From NCBI GenBank assembly GCA_944392695.1, contig CALXXN010000004.1:101985-165984 (forward strand): a stretch of 64,000 nucleotides of DNA, written 5' to 3'. Under the pieces are notes generated by a model, which had not been told where the DNA came from, made no database searches, and was given only the letters and a program-made list of their open reading frames with translations. This DNA is from an uncultured Spirochaetales bacterium. Its GTDB lineage: Bacteria; Spirochaetota; Spirochaetia; Sphaerochaetales; Sphaerochaetaceae. A program made the position numbers and the translations under genes. Positions 8,283 to 15,578 of this stretch are shown here, piece after piece; the stretch's first letter is position 1, and each line of letters opens with the position of its first letter.

Positions 8283-9290
8283 ATGACAAGGATCCCTTAC
8301 AGTGAGATGCACTCCCTCTTCAGGGAGGTCTTCATACAGCGTGGTCTTGATGATGAGAGGGCCACGCGTCTGGCGACCATCATCGCCGACAACAGCCGTG
8401 ATGGTGTCTACACCCATGGTCTGCACCGCTTCGCCCGTACTGTCCATGAGATCGAGGATGGTGTCATCGACAAGGAGGCGAGGCCTGCGGTGGTCTCGTC
8501 CTTTGGCTCCATCGAGTGCTGGGATGGTGGTTTCGGCATCGGACCACTTGGTGCCTGGGATGCGATGGCCAGGGCTGTGGAGCTTGCCCACCAGCATGGC
8601 GTAGGTCTTGTCGCCATCGGCCGCAACAACCACTGGCTCCGTGGAGGCACATATGGCCTTGAAGCTGCTGATGCCGGCTGTATCTCGATCTGCTGGTCGA
8701 ACACGAAGCCGAACATGCCTGTCTGGGGTGGGGCCACTCCCCTTGTCGGAAACAACCCACTGATCATCTCCGTACCAAAGGATGATGGCGCCCACTTCGT
8801 CTTTGATGCGGCCATGAGCCAGTACTCCTACGGCAAGCTGGAGGAGTACAGGTTGAAGGGAGAGGACCTGCCTTTCCCCGGCGGATTCGACAAGGATGGC
8901 AAGCTCACCGTGAAGCCTGCCGACATCGAGGAGACGGGCCGTGTCCTTCCAATTGGTTACTGGAAGGGCAGTGGACTTTCCCTCGCCCTCGACCTGGTCG
9001 CAACCGCACTGTCAGGTGGCCTCTCAGTCACAGAGATTGGAAAAGAGGGCGCGGAGCGTGGACTGACCCAGGTCATGATCGCCATCGACCCGGCGAAGCT
9101 TCGTAGCAAGGAAGCCGTTGAAGCCCTCGTCGGGCCCATCCTCAAGTCAGTCACAGAATCCAGGAGTCTTGATGGAAGGGCTGTCCGCTACCCAGGCCAG
9201 AGGCTCTTCACCACACGACGTAAGAACCTTGAGAACGGCGTGCCAGTGGTCGACCAGGTCTGGCAGGAGGCCCTTGCCTTGAGGCGTTGA
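8283..9290 (+). CDS. YiaK/DlgD-like 2,3-diketo-L-gulonate reductase family
   Basis: This 335-residue NAD(P)H-dependent oxidoreductase belongs to the malate/L-lactate dehydrogenase (LDH2) family. The sequence follows E. coli YiaK closely in NNHWLRGGTYG, the SNTKPNMPVWGG region and LPIGYWKGSGLSLALD. The catalytic His is in THGLHRF near residue 40. It starts at an ATG with GGAGG six bases upstream. YiaK-type enzymes reduce 2,3-diketo-L-gulonate in ascorbate/gulonate use. No other genes of that pathway are visible nearby, apart from the YhcH/YiaL-like gene at 10004, which is often found with sugar-acid operons. The exact substrate is therefore uncertain. Confidence 0.85.
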   Translation: MTRIPYSEMHSLFREVFIQRGLDDERATRLATIIADNSRDGVYTHGLHRFARTVHEIEDGVIDKEARPAVVSSFGSIECWDGGFGIGPLGAWDAMARAVELAHQHGVGLVAIGRNNHWLRGGTYGLEAADAGCISICWSNTKPNMPVWGGATPLVGNNPLIISVPKDDGAHFVFDAAMSQYSYGKLEEYRLKGEDLPFPGGFDKDGKLTVKPADIEETGRVLPIGYWKGSGLSLALDLVATALSGGLSVTEIGKEGAERGLTQVMIAIDPAKLRSKEAVEALVGPILKSVTESRSLDGRAVRYPGQRLFTTRRKNLENGVPVVDQVWQEALALRR

Positions 9291-9337
9291 GGTGCAAAGT
9301 GTGCTAAAAAACATCTTTCATCCGTCCTCCTGTGGGT

Positions 9338-9343
9338 TATAAT
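9338..9343 (+). promoter_or_regulatory. Candidate -10 box for the 9363 gene
   Basis: A perfect TATAAT lies 20 bases before the ATG at 9363. The -35 region is weak (CTTTCA at a 17-base spacing). A ribosome site, AGGAGG, lies between the box and the start. Confidence 0.45.
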
Positions 9344-9362
9344 CAAAACAGGAGGAACGCTA

Positions 9363-10007
9363 ATGGAGAAAAGCAAGATCATCTACACCATCGGACGCCA
9401 GTTTGGAAGTGGAGGCCGCAAGGTCGGACGGACCCTGGCTGAGCGTCTTGGCATACCTTATTACGACAAGGAGCTCCTGGCCATCGCCGCCAAGGACAGC
9501 GGACTGAGCGAGTCCTTGTTCCAGAACGCTGATGAGAAGCCGACCTCGTCGCTCCTCTATTCCCTCGTCATGGGCAACTACCCAATGGCCTCAGGTGCCA
9601 TTGGCTTCAATGAAATGCCCCTCAACGACCAGCTCTTCCTGATCCAGTCCAAGACGATCAAGAAGCTGGCTGACGCAGGCAGCTGCGTCATGATCGGACG
9701 CTGCGCCGACTATGTCCTGCGTGACAAGGCTGATGTGATCTCCATCTTCATCCATGCCCCACTCGAAGCCCGTGTCCACCGTGCGGTCAATGTCTACGAG
9801 GTCCCCAAGGACAAGGCGGAGGACATCTGCCTCAAGAACGACAAGACCAGGGCCAACTTCTACAACTACTACTCTGACAAGAAGTGGGGCATGTGCCGCA
9901 CTTACGACCTCTCCCTCGATTCCTCGGTGCTTGGCATCAATGGCTGTGTCGACCAGATCCTCGCCTTCACCGAAGCCGCCTGCGCCCACAAGGGGGATGA
10001 CATTTGA
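9363..10007 (+). CDS. Cytidylate kinase-like family protein
   Basis: This 214-residue P-loop protein of the cytidylate-kinase-like (Cytidylate_kin2) family has GRQFGSGGRKVGRTLAE near the N-terminus, a glycine-rich nucleotide-binding loop. Typical family features follow: IPYYDKELL, MIGRCADYVL and an Arg-rich lid. The true CMP kinase candidate lies at 13880, so this may be a paralogue with another substrate. An AGGAGG site precedes the ATG. The stop overlaps the TTG start of the next gene. Confidence 0.85.
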   Translation: MEKSKIIYTIGRQFGSGGRKVGRTLAERLGIPYYDKELLAIAAKDSGLSESLFQNADEKPTSSLLYSLVMGNYPMASGAIGFNEMPLNDQLFLIQSKTIKKLADAGSCVMIGRCADYVLRDKADVISIFIHAPLEARVHRAVNVYEVPKDKAEDICLKNDKTRANFYNYYSDKKWGMCRTYDLSLDSSVLGINGCVDQILAFTEAACAHKGDDI

Positions 10008-10396
10008 CCCTTTTTGACACCTTGGGCCAGTTGGAGACCTACGTGCCAGCCTTTCCTGCGCTGGCACGCATCATCTCCGTGATGGACCGCAGCCTGCCAT
10101 ACGATCAGGAAGATGGGACATACAGCTGCCCTGAAGACGACTCGGTGACCTACCTGGTGACGAGTGCGACCTCATCGCCCCATGGGCATCCATTCTCAGT
10201 GAAGGATGGCACGCTCTCCATGATAGTCGCCCTTGATGGTGAGGAGATCGTATCCAACCTCGACTCCACATCTGTCTTCACGATGATCGAGGGGCGTTTC
10301 CTGATCCTCGGTCCCGGTGATTACAAGCGGGGTGTGATGACCAACCTTCCTGCCCACTTCAGAGATGTGAGGTTCACATTTCCAGAAAGAACCTAG
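10004..10396 (+). CDS. YhcH/YjgK/YiaL family (DUF386) protein
   Basis: This 130-residue cupin-like protein starts at a TTG that overlaps the upstream stop (TTGA), with AGGGGG as the ribosome site. The C-terminal part (DGEEIV, GRFLILGPGDYKRGV) matches the double-stranded beta-helix end of the YhcH/YiaL family, whose members are linked to sugar-acid or sialic-acid use. The histidines usually seen after PGD in this family are replaced by YKRG, so metal binding may be altered. Coupling to a nucleotide-kinase-like gene is unusual. Confidence 0.65.
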   Translation: MTLFDTLGQLETYVPAFPALARIISVMDRSLPYDQEDGTYSCPEDDSVTYLVTSATSSPHGHPFSVKDGTLSMIVALDGEEIVSNLDSTSVFTMIEGRFLILGPGDYKRGVMTNLPAHFRDVRFTFPERT

Positions 10397-10802
10397 TCCT
10401 TGGTCTGGTTTTTGTGGGGAGGGGAAAGCAGTGTGTGCTTCATATGGCTGAGGGCTTTTACTGCAGATGCATGTAGGATGATGGGCGGCCCGCGTATTCA
10501 ACCCATCCCGCGTCAGTGGATGCGCTACCTGCTTCATGTACTGTAAAGTCCCATGAACCAGATGGTGGCTGGAGTAGCATTGGCCATGCCTGATACAAAC
10601 TCCTGTTGGGTTGCGGGTTTGATGGCATCACCATCCAAGACTTTCATATCCTGCTGGTAGCACGCCGATCCTGCTCTTTTTCAAAAAGGCGTGATTTGCA
10701 TGAAGGAAAGGAAAATGGTTGTGAGACGGATATGTTGACAGGTGGAAATATTGCCCAAATAATAAATCCAAGGTCTGCAAATGTATTCGCCAGGGAGGGA
10801 GA
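10397..10802 (+). other. Intergenic stretch without a recognisable gene
   Basis: About 400 bases separate the YhcH-like gene from the TM2-domain gene. I see no long open frame with coding character, no clear tRNA and no strong terminator. The second half becomes noticeably more AT-rich, and this continues into the TM2 gene. That gene's ribosome site, GGGAGGGAG, ends the stretch. Confidence 0.5.
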
Positions 10803-11273
10803 ATGGCAAGGATAATAAAGGTCGAAGAGGATAAAGTCCTTATCGGCACAGATGGTGGAGGAATCAAGGAAGTCACCATGGATGCCTTTGATTTCATACC
10901 AGGGATAGGTGATGAAGTCGATATCTTCGAAAATGACAACAGGACTGTCATCCTGAAGAAGGAAAAGCCAAATGCAGGAGCCCAGCCATCTGCGGCAAAC
11001 GGCATAAACATCAATGTGAATAATTCAATTGGTGGGCAGACGGCCACCTATGCCTCTGGACGACCGACCAAGGTGGTCAACAAGGTCGCTTACTGTCTTC
11101 TTGCTCTTTTCCTTGGTGGGATTGGTATCCATAAGTTCTATGCAGGAAAGACGGTTGCTGGAATACTCTATATACTGTTTTGTTGGACTTTCATCCCAGC
11201 CATCATCGCCTTCTTCGAATTCATAATTGGCTTATGCAAGCATGCGGATTCGAATGGGAACATAGCAGTTTGA
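10803..11273 (+). CDS. TM2 domain-containing protein
   Basis: This 156-residue protein has an N-terminal half (about 1-60) that looks like a small beta domain (RIIKVEEDKVLIG, then GIGDEVDIF). It is followed by a low-complexity linker. A C-terminal TM2 domain (about 88-150) has two membrane helices joined by a tight turn, seen as FLGGIGIHKFYAGK and the polar-aromatic FCWTFIPAIIAFFEF. TM2 proteins are small inner-membrane proteins of unknown role. Codon use is more AT-rich than in the neighbours. Confidence 0.8.
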   Translation: MARIIKVEEDKVLIGTDGGGIKEVTMDAFDFIPGIGDEVDIFENDNRTVILKKEKPNAGAQPSAANGININVNNSIGGQTATYASGRPTKVVNKVAYCLLALFLGGIGIHKFYAGKTVAGILYILFCWTFIPAIIAFFEFIIGLCKHADSNGNIAV

Positions 11274-11283
11274 GCTAAGTAGT

Positions 11284-11314
11284 CTTTGCCCAGGATATGC
11301 TTTCCTGGACAAAG
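11284..11314 (+). terminator. Hairpin after the TM2 gene
   Basis: CTTTG and CCAGGA pair with TCCTGG and CAAAG around a 7-base loop, with one mismatch. There is no T-run, so this is a weak terminator candidate. Confidence 0.4.
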
Positions 11315-11328
11315 GCATCCTTTCATCC

Positions 11329-11358
11329 TTGACACGGGTCGCCCTTAGCGTCTAGAGT
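11329..11358 (+). promoter_or_regulatory. Promoter of the 54-residue zinc-ribbon gene
   Basis: A perfect -35 TTGACA (11329-11334) is followed after 18 bases by TAGAGT (11353-11358). This leaves a 38-base leader that contains the ribosome site TAGGAGT. Confidence 0.55.
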
Positions 11359-11396
11359 GATGGTCGCGCAATTCAAACACCTATAGGAGTAAGAGA

Positions 11397-11561
11397 ATGT
11401 CAAAAGCACATAGGGGCACAGGGATCCGCGAGATGGCCAATCAGGGACGTGCCACCTGCCCGGTCTGCAAGAGGGAGGCTGTCAAGTGCCTCTACGAGGT
11501 CGAGCTGGATGGAGCCAAGGTCAACGTCTGCAAGCCCTGCAACGCAAAGCTCAAGAAGTAA
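11397..11561 (+). CDS. Small zinc-ribbon protein (54 aa)
   Basis: This short gene begins MSKAHRGTGIREMANQG and has two CxxC knuckles: CPVC (residues 21-24) and CKPC (46-49). The spacing of about 21 residues between them suits a single zinc ribbon. The protein is Lys/Arg-rich at both ends, including KLKK at the C-terminus, as expected for a ribosome- or RNA-associated factor. AGGAG lies seven bases before the ATG. It has its own promoter and a strong terminator, so it is a separate, probably well-expressed unit. Function unknown. Confidence 0.8.
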   Translation: MSKAHRGTGIREMANQGRATCPVCKREAVKCLYEVELDGAKVNVCKPCNAKLKK

Positions 11562-11578
11562 GCTGTCTCAACAGCAAG

Positions 11579-11610
11579 AACCGGGTTGTTAACGCATCCC
11601 GGTTTTTTTA
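11579..11610 (+). terminator. Rho-independent terminator after the zinc-ribbon gene
   Basis: The 7-bp stem AACCGGG/CCCGGTT is followed directly by a run of seven T. It lies 18 bases after the stop codon. Confidence 0.9.
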
Positions 11611-11622
11611 TACTCTTTTCCT

Positions 11623-13017
11623 ATGCACCATCATCTCATCGGCATCAAAGGAACAGGGCTGTCACACTTGGCTTCCTATCTCAGGAAGGGTGGGGATGTC
11701 GTCACCGGCTGTGATGTCGATACTGATTTCTTCACAGCGCCTTTGCTTGAAGGGATGGATGTCCTTCCCATGGATGCCCCCTTGCCACCAGAGGTGGATG
11801 ATGTCATCTACTCAAGTGCTTATGGGAAGAGGATGCCACGCGCCTTGAAGGAAGCCCAGGAGCGGGGTGTCAGGTGCATGAGCTATCCTGAGGCACTTGC
11901 CTGGTTGTGTGCTGGCAGGACCACTGTCGGAATCGCAGGGACGCATGGGAAGACCACGACCTGTGCCGCAGCCACGCACGCCGCTTCCTCGATGGGCATG
12001 GACGCAGGTTCTGTCTATGGTTCATTCCTGCAGGGTACAGGTTCTGCCTGGCGCTCAGGCTACAGGGGGCTCATCCTGGAAGCCTGCGAGTACCAGGACC
12101 ACTTCCTGTTGTATGACCTGGACATCCTGGTGATCACATCAATCGAGTTCGACCATCCTGATTATTTCGAGGATCTTGCCGCTGTCAGGAAGAGCTTCAG
12201 GAAGCGCATCGTCACCATGCCACAGGGGGCTGTGGTGATCTACCATGATGCCCTTGCCCGCATCGCAAAGGACTGGGAGGCCGAGCGTCCCGACCTGGCC
12301 TATGTGCCCTATGGCCCGAAGGGGAGGTTCTCTCTTTCCCCCATCGGTGATGGCGAGTGGCTCTGCCCTGGTGTGGGGGCGCGTTTCCACAGCCCTGTCA
12401 CGAACAGGGTGATCATGTATGACCTTGTCGCAGGGGCCTTGGCTGCTGTGGCGCTTGAACTCAGCTTGCAAGGCCACATGATTGATGAAGCCTCGCTTTC
12501 AGCACGCTTTGCCGAGGTCCTGCCCATGATGGGCACCTTCCCCGGTGTGACAGCCCGGCAGGAGGTCATGGCTGATGGCGATGTGACGATCATCGATGAC
12601 TATGCGCATCATCCAACAGAGATCCGGACACTGCTCGATGAGCTTCACAAGCGCTACAGGGGACGGCGGATCGTCTTCCTCTTCGCCCCTCATACGGCAA
12701 GTAGGACACGGATGCTGATGAAGGACTTCGTCAATGTCCTTTCGAGGGCTGATGCCGTATTCATCCAGGACCTATATTCATCGGCACGTTCCGATGATGA
12801 CGCATCTGCCGCAGATGAACTCTACCGCTTGCTTGACCGTCATCTGACGAGGACCTTCTATGGCAGGATGGGTACTGTGGCAAGGGTGAGGGGGGATGAT
12901 GAGGCCGCATCCCGGGTGGCATCCTTCCTGATGCCAGGAGATGTCCTCGTCACGCTTGGTGCAGGTGACAACAGGCGTCTTGTGGACAAGATAACGAAGT
13001 TTAGGAGTATGGTATGA
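11623..13017 (+). CDS. murC: UDP-N-acetylmuramate--L-alanine ligase MurC
   Basis: This 464-residue Mur ligase adds L-Ala to UDP-MurNAc in peptidoglycan synthesis. It has an N-terminal Rossmann part with GIKGTGLSHLA, the ATP loop GTHGKTTT (about 107-114), the catalytic EACEYQDHFL segment and DDYAHHPTEI, a hallmark of MurC/Mpl. Mpl is the main alternative. I prefer MurC because of the EACEY segment and because murD, but no other murC, is in the window. It starts at an ATG just after the upstream terminator and overlaps the yicC homologue by four bases. Confidence 0.85.
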   Translation: MHHHLIGIKGTGLSHLASYLRKGGDVVTGCDVDTDFFTAPLLEGMDVLPMDAPLPPEVDDVIYSSAYGKRMPRALKEAQERGVRCMSYPEALAWLCAGRTTVGIAGTHGKTTTCAAATHAASSMGMDAGSVYGSFLQGTGSAWRSGYRGLILEACEYQDHFLLYDLDILVITSIEFDHPDYFEDLAAVRKSFRKRIVTMPQGAVVIYHDALARIAKDWEAERPDLAYVPYGPKGRFSLSPIGDGEWLCPGVGARFHSPVTNRVIMYDLVAGALAAVALELSLQGHMIDEASLSARFAEVLPMMGTFPGVTARQEVMADGDVTIIDDYAHHPTEIRTLLDELHKRYRGRRIVFLFAPHTASRTRMLMKDFVNVLSRADAVFIQDLYSSARSDDDASAADELYRLLDRHLTRTFYGRMGTVARVRGDDEAASRVASFLMPGDVLVTLGAGDNRRLVDKITKFRSMV

Positions 13018-13883
13018 GGAGCATGACAGCCTATGGCTATGCGGTTGAGCGCAGTGACGGGTATGTGCTCGAAGTCGAGCTGAAGAGCGTCAACAACCGC
13101 TATCTGGAATTCAACACGAACATCAACAGCAACCTCGCGATGTACGAGAACCACATACTCTCCAGGATCAAGGAGGTCGCCAAGCGTGGCAAGGTCGATG
13201 TGACCGTCCGCCTCCGTGTCCTCGAGGGTAATGGCTCCGTCCATGTCGATGAGGGCCTGCTGGGCCAGTACCTGAAGGCCTTCGAGGAGGTCGGCTCGAA
13301 GCATGGCCTCCTTTTGTCGCTTGATGCCCAGTCCTTGCTCTCCTTGCCAGATGTGCTCACCGTCTCATCCTCCATCGATGGTGGACTCTACGGTGAGGCC
13401 TTGGACCGCTGCCTGGATCAGGCGCTTGCCTCCTTCGATGAGGCCAAGTCAAGGGAAGGGGAGGCGACGAAGGCCGACCTGATGAGGCTTGGCAGGTCGC
13501 TTGAGGAGGCGAACAACAGGATAGGTGCCCTGGTTGGTTCTTATGAGGGTTATTTCCGTGACCGCCTGGTCGAGCGCTACAAGGAGCTTGATCTTGACGG
13601 ACGCTTCGATGAGACGAAGCTGATGCAGGAGGTCGGGGCCCTCCTGGTGAAGTACTCGATCAATGAGGAGCAGCAGAGGTTGAAGACCCACCTGGCCGAG
13701 TACTTCCGCTGCCTGGAATCCTCAGAGCCCGTGGGCAAGAAGCTCGATTTCCTTTGTCAGGAGATGAACAGGGAGACGAATACGACGGCATCCAAGAGCC
13801 AGAGTGTGGAGATCACCATGCTCACCGTTGGCATGAAGGATAACATTGAAGACATACGTGAACAGATAAGGAACATAGAATGA
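13014..13883 (+). CDS. YicC/YloC-family endoribonuclease
   Basis: This 289-residue protein begins MRSMTAYGYA and contains LKSVNNRYLE, both typical of the YicC/YloC N-terminal domain. The C-terminal block with KKLDFLCQEMNRETNT followed by SKSQ is the DUF1732 signature. YicC proteins are metal-dependent endoribonucleases that affect sRNA and mRNA decay. It overlaps murC and the CMP kinase gene by four bases each, so the three are probably translated from one transcript. Confidence 0.93.
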   Translation: MRSMTAYGYAVERSDGYVLEVELKSVNNRYLEFNTNINSNLAMYENHILSRIKEVAKRGKVDVTVRLRVLEGNGSVHVDEGLLGQYLKAFEEVGSKHGLLLSLDAQSLLSLPDVLTVSSSIDGGLYGEALDRCLDQALASFDEAKSREGEATKADLMRLGRSLEEANNRIGALVGSYEGYFRDRLVERYKELDLDGRFDETKLMQEVGALLVKYSINEEQQRLKTHLAEYFRCLESSEPVGKKLDFLCQEMNRETNTTASKSQSVEITMLTVGMKDNIEDIREQIRNIE

Positions 13884-14401
13884 GGATCGCGATCAGCTCT
13901 TTGTCAGGTTGTGGCAACACGACAGTGAGCGGGATGCTGGCCCAGAGGCTGGGTTACCCGCTTATCAATTTCACCTTCCGCCAGATGGCTGCGGAGCGAG
14001 GTGTGGATTTCTGGGATTTCTGCCGCATGGCGGAGGAGGATGACGATGTCGACCGTGAGCTCGACCGCCGCCAGGTCGAGATGGCCATGGCCCAGGAGGA
14101 TTGTGTGCTTGGCAGCCGTCTTGCGATCTGGATGCTCAAGGAGGCGGACCTCAAGGTGTATCTGAAGGCTTCCAGCCGCACCAGGGCGGAGCGCATCCAC
14201 AAGAGGGAGGGTGGCTCGCTTGAGGAGAGGATCGCCCAGACCGAGTCCCGTGATGCCCATGACAGCGCGCGCTACCTGAGGATCTATGGCATAGACAACA
14301 GGGATGTCGATGCTGTGGCCGACCTTGTGATCGAGACGGATGACAAGAGTCCTGAGGAGATTGTCGACATCATTGCATCCGAAGTGTCTAAACGGCTATA
14401 A
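13880..14401 (+). CDS. cmk: Cytidylate kinase (archaeal-type, AAA P-loop)
   Basis: This 173-residue kinase has the P-loop SSLSGCGNTTVSGMLA at residues 7-22, followed by LGYPLINFTFRQMAAERG. It has the compact layout of archaeal/spirochaetal CMP kinases, which phosphorylate CMP and dCMP with ATP. The usual GSGKST is changed to GCGNTT; the Lys of the loop is replaced by Asn, which deserves care when assigning activity. DRRQ, LGSRLA and the Arg-rich lid (TRAERIHKREG) are present. The start overlaps the yicC homologue (ATGA). Confidence 0.75.
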   Translation: MRIAISSLSGCGNTTVSGMLAQRLGYPLINFTFRQMAAERGVDFWDFCRMAEEDDDVDRELDRRQVEMAMAQEDCVLGSRLAIWMLKEADLKVYLKASSRTRAERIHKREGGSLEERIAQTESRDAHDSARYLRIYGIDNRDVDAVADLVIETDDKSPEEIVDIIASEVSKRL

Positions 14402-14402
14402 T
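14373..14402 (+). promoter_or_regulatory. Promoter for rpoZ-miaA
   Basis: TTGCAT (14373-14378) and a perfect TATAAT (14397-14402) are 18 bases apart, at the very end of the CMP kinase gene. rpoZ starts about 70 bases downstream. Confidence 0.55.
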
Positions 14403-14470
14403 CCCTTTGCGGCGCTATTGCTGAAGTCCTGCTCCATGGTTTATCCTTATGGGGCTTTCAAGGAGACATA

Positions 14471-14668
14471 ATGAGCATCTTACTAGACAAGCTGATCGAC
14501 AAGGAAGGAAACATTTACGAGATGACCTGTGTCGCCATCAAGGAGGCCAACCTGATCCAGGGGACGAACCTCAAGGATGAGATCGAGCGTGAAGGTGAGA
14601 AGGTCACGACCCATGTCCTCGACCAAGTCCTGAACGATGAGATCAAGTACACAATCTCTGAAGACTGA
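14471..14668 (+). CDS. rpoZ: RNA polymerase omega subunit (spirochaetal type)
   Basis: This 65-residue protein has the omega-like order: an N-terminal LLDKLIDKEGNIYEMTCVA, then a helix with AIKEANLI and a charged C-terminus. The position directly before miaA and after the YicC/kinase genes is usual for omega in related bacteria, which have it near gmk/yicC. Omega assists assembly of the beta-prime subunit. Divergence from classic RpoZ is high, so the call rests partly on context. AAGGAG precedes the ATG. Confidence 0.7.
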   Translation: MSILLDKLIDKEGNIYEMTCVAIKEANLIQGTNLKDEIEREGEKVTTHVLDQVLNDEIKYTISED

Positions 14669-15578
14669 GCCAATCATCTTCCTATTCGGACCTACGGCTA
14701 GCGGCAAGACAGCCCTGGTCGAGGGTCTGTTCAATTCCGGCTATGAAGTCATCAACGCGGACTCCGTGCAGGTGTATAGACACCTTGACATAGGGTCCGC
14801 GAAGCCGTCTTCAGAGCTGATGGCCAGGATTCCCCACCACCTGGTCGATGTGAGGGATCCCTGGGAGGGTTTCAGCGTAGGAGACTTCATCCACATGGCT
14901 GACGAGGCGGCCTCGCAGATCAGGTCGAGGGGCAATATCCCGCTGGTCACCGGGGGGACAGCCTTCTATTTCAAGCACTTCCTCTATGGCCTTTCACAGG
15001 CGCCGACTGCAGATGCCTCTGTCAGGGCCTCCGTCGCCAAGGAGATGGAGGAGCGTGGCAATGAGGCCATGCATGACTACCTCGCCTCTGTGGACCCTGT
15101 CAGCGCTGCAAGGATCAACGTCAACGATGGCTATAGGATCTCACGCGCCATCGAGGTCTACAGGCAGAGCGGTCGTCCGCTTTCCTCTTTCGCGCTTCCT
15201 GACAAGCCTAGGAAGGGCATGAGGCCTTTGCTGCTGAACATCGTCCGGGAGCGTTCCGTGCTGGCCCGGCGGATTGGGCTGCGTGTGGATGAGATGTTCT
15301 CGATGGGGCTTGTCGATGAGGTCCGCTCCATCGTGAGGATGGGGGGCCAGGCATCCTGGCCTGGCCTGCAGGGCATTGGCTACTCAGAGTTCTTCCGCGC
15401 CTTCGACGAAGGTTGCTGGAGCTTGGATGATATCAAAAAGGCCATCTGCCTTGACAGCCGGCGTTATGCCAAGCGGCAGATGACCTTCTTCCGTTCATTC
15501 AAGGATGTCATCGATATCGATGCGGATGACATCCCCTCTGTGCGTTCAATTGTCGACAGCTACCTCAGCACTTTCTGA
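14637..15578 (+). CDS. miaA: tRNA dimethylallyltransferase MiaA
   Basis: This is a 313-residue enzyme that isopentenylates A37 in tRNAs reading UNN codons. The P-loop is FGPTASGKTALVE. DSVQVYRHLDIGSAKP, HHLVDVRDP and GGTAFYFKHFLYGL are the standard substrate-binding blocks. RRYAKRQMTFFR near the C-terminus contacts tRNA. The ATG at 14637 overlaps rpoZ by 32 bases. No better start follows before the P-loop, and the first ten residues are probably a dispensable extension. Confidence 0.95.
   Translation: MRSSTQSLKTEPIIFLFGPTASGKTALVEGLFNSGYEVINADSVQVYRHLDIGSAKPSSELMARIPHHLVDVRDPWEGFSVGDFIHMADEAASQIRSRGNIPLVTGGTAFYFKHFLYGLSQAPTADASVRASVAKEMEERGNEAMHDYLASVDPVSAARINVNDGYRISRAIEVYRQSGRPLSSFALPDKPRKGMRPLLLNIVRERSVLARRIGLRVDEMFSMGLVDEVRSIVRMGGQASWPGLQGIGYSEFFRAFDEGCWSLDDIKKAICLDSRRYAKRQMTFFRSFKDVIDIDADDIPSVRSIVDSYLSTF

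Noticed and set aside
10480..10540. tRNA-like segment on the minus strand, loop CTGACGC (GAC)
   Set aside because: Only four anticodon-stem pairs form, and D arm, T arm and acceptor stem cannot be completed.
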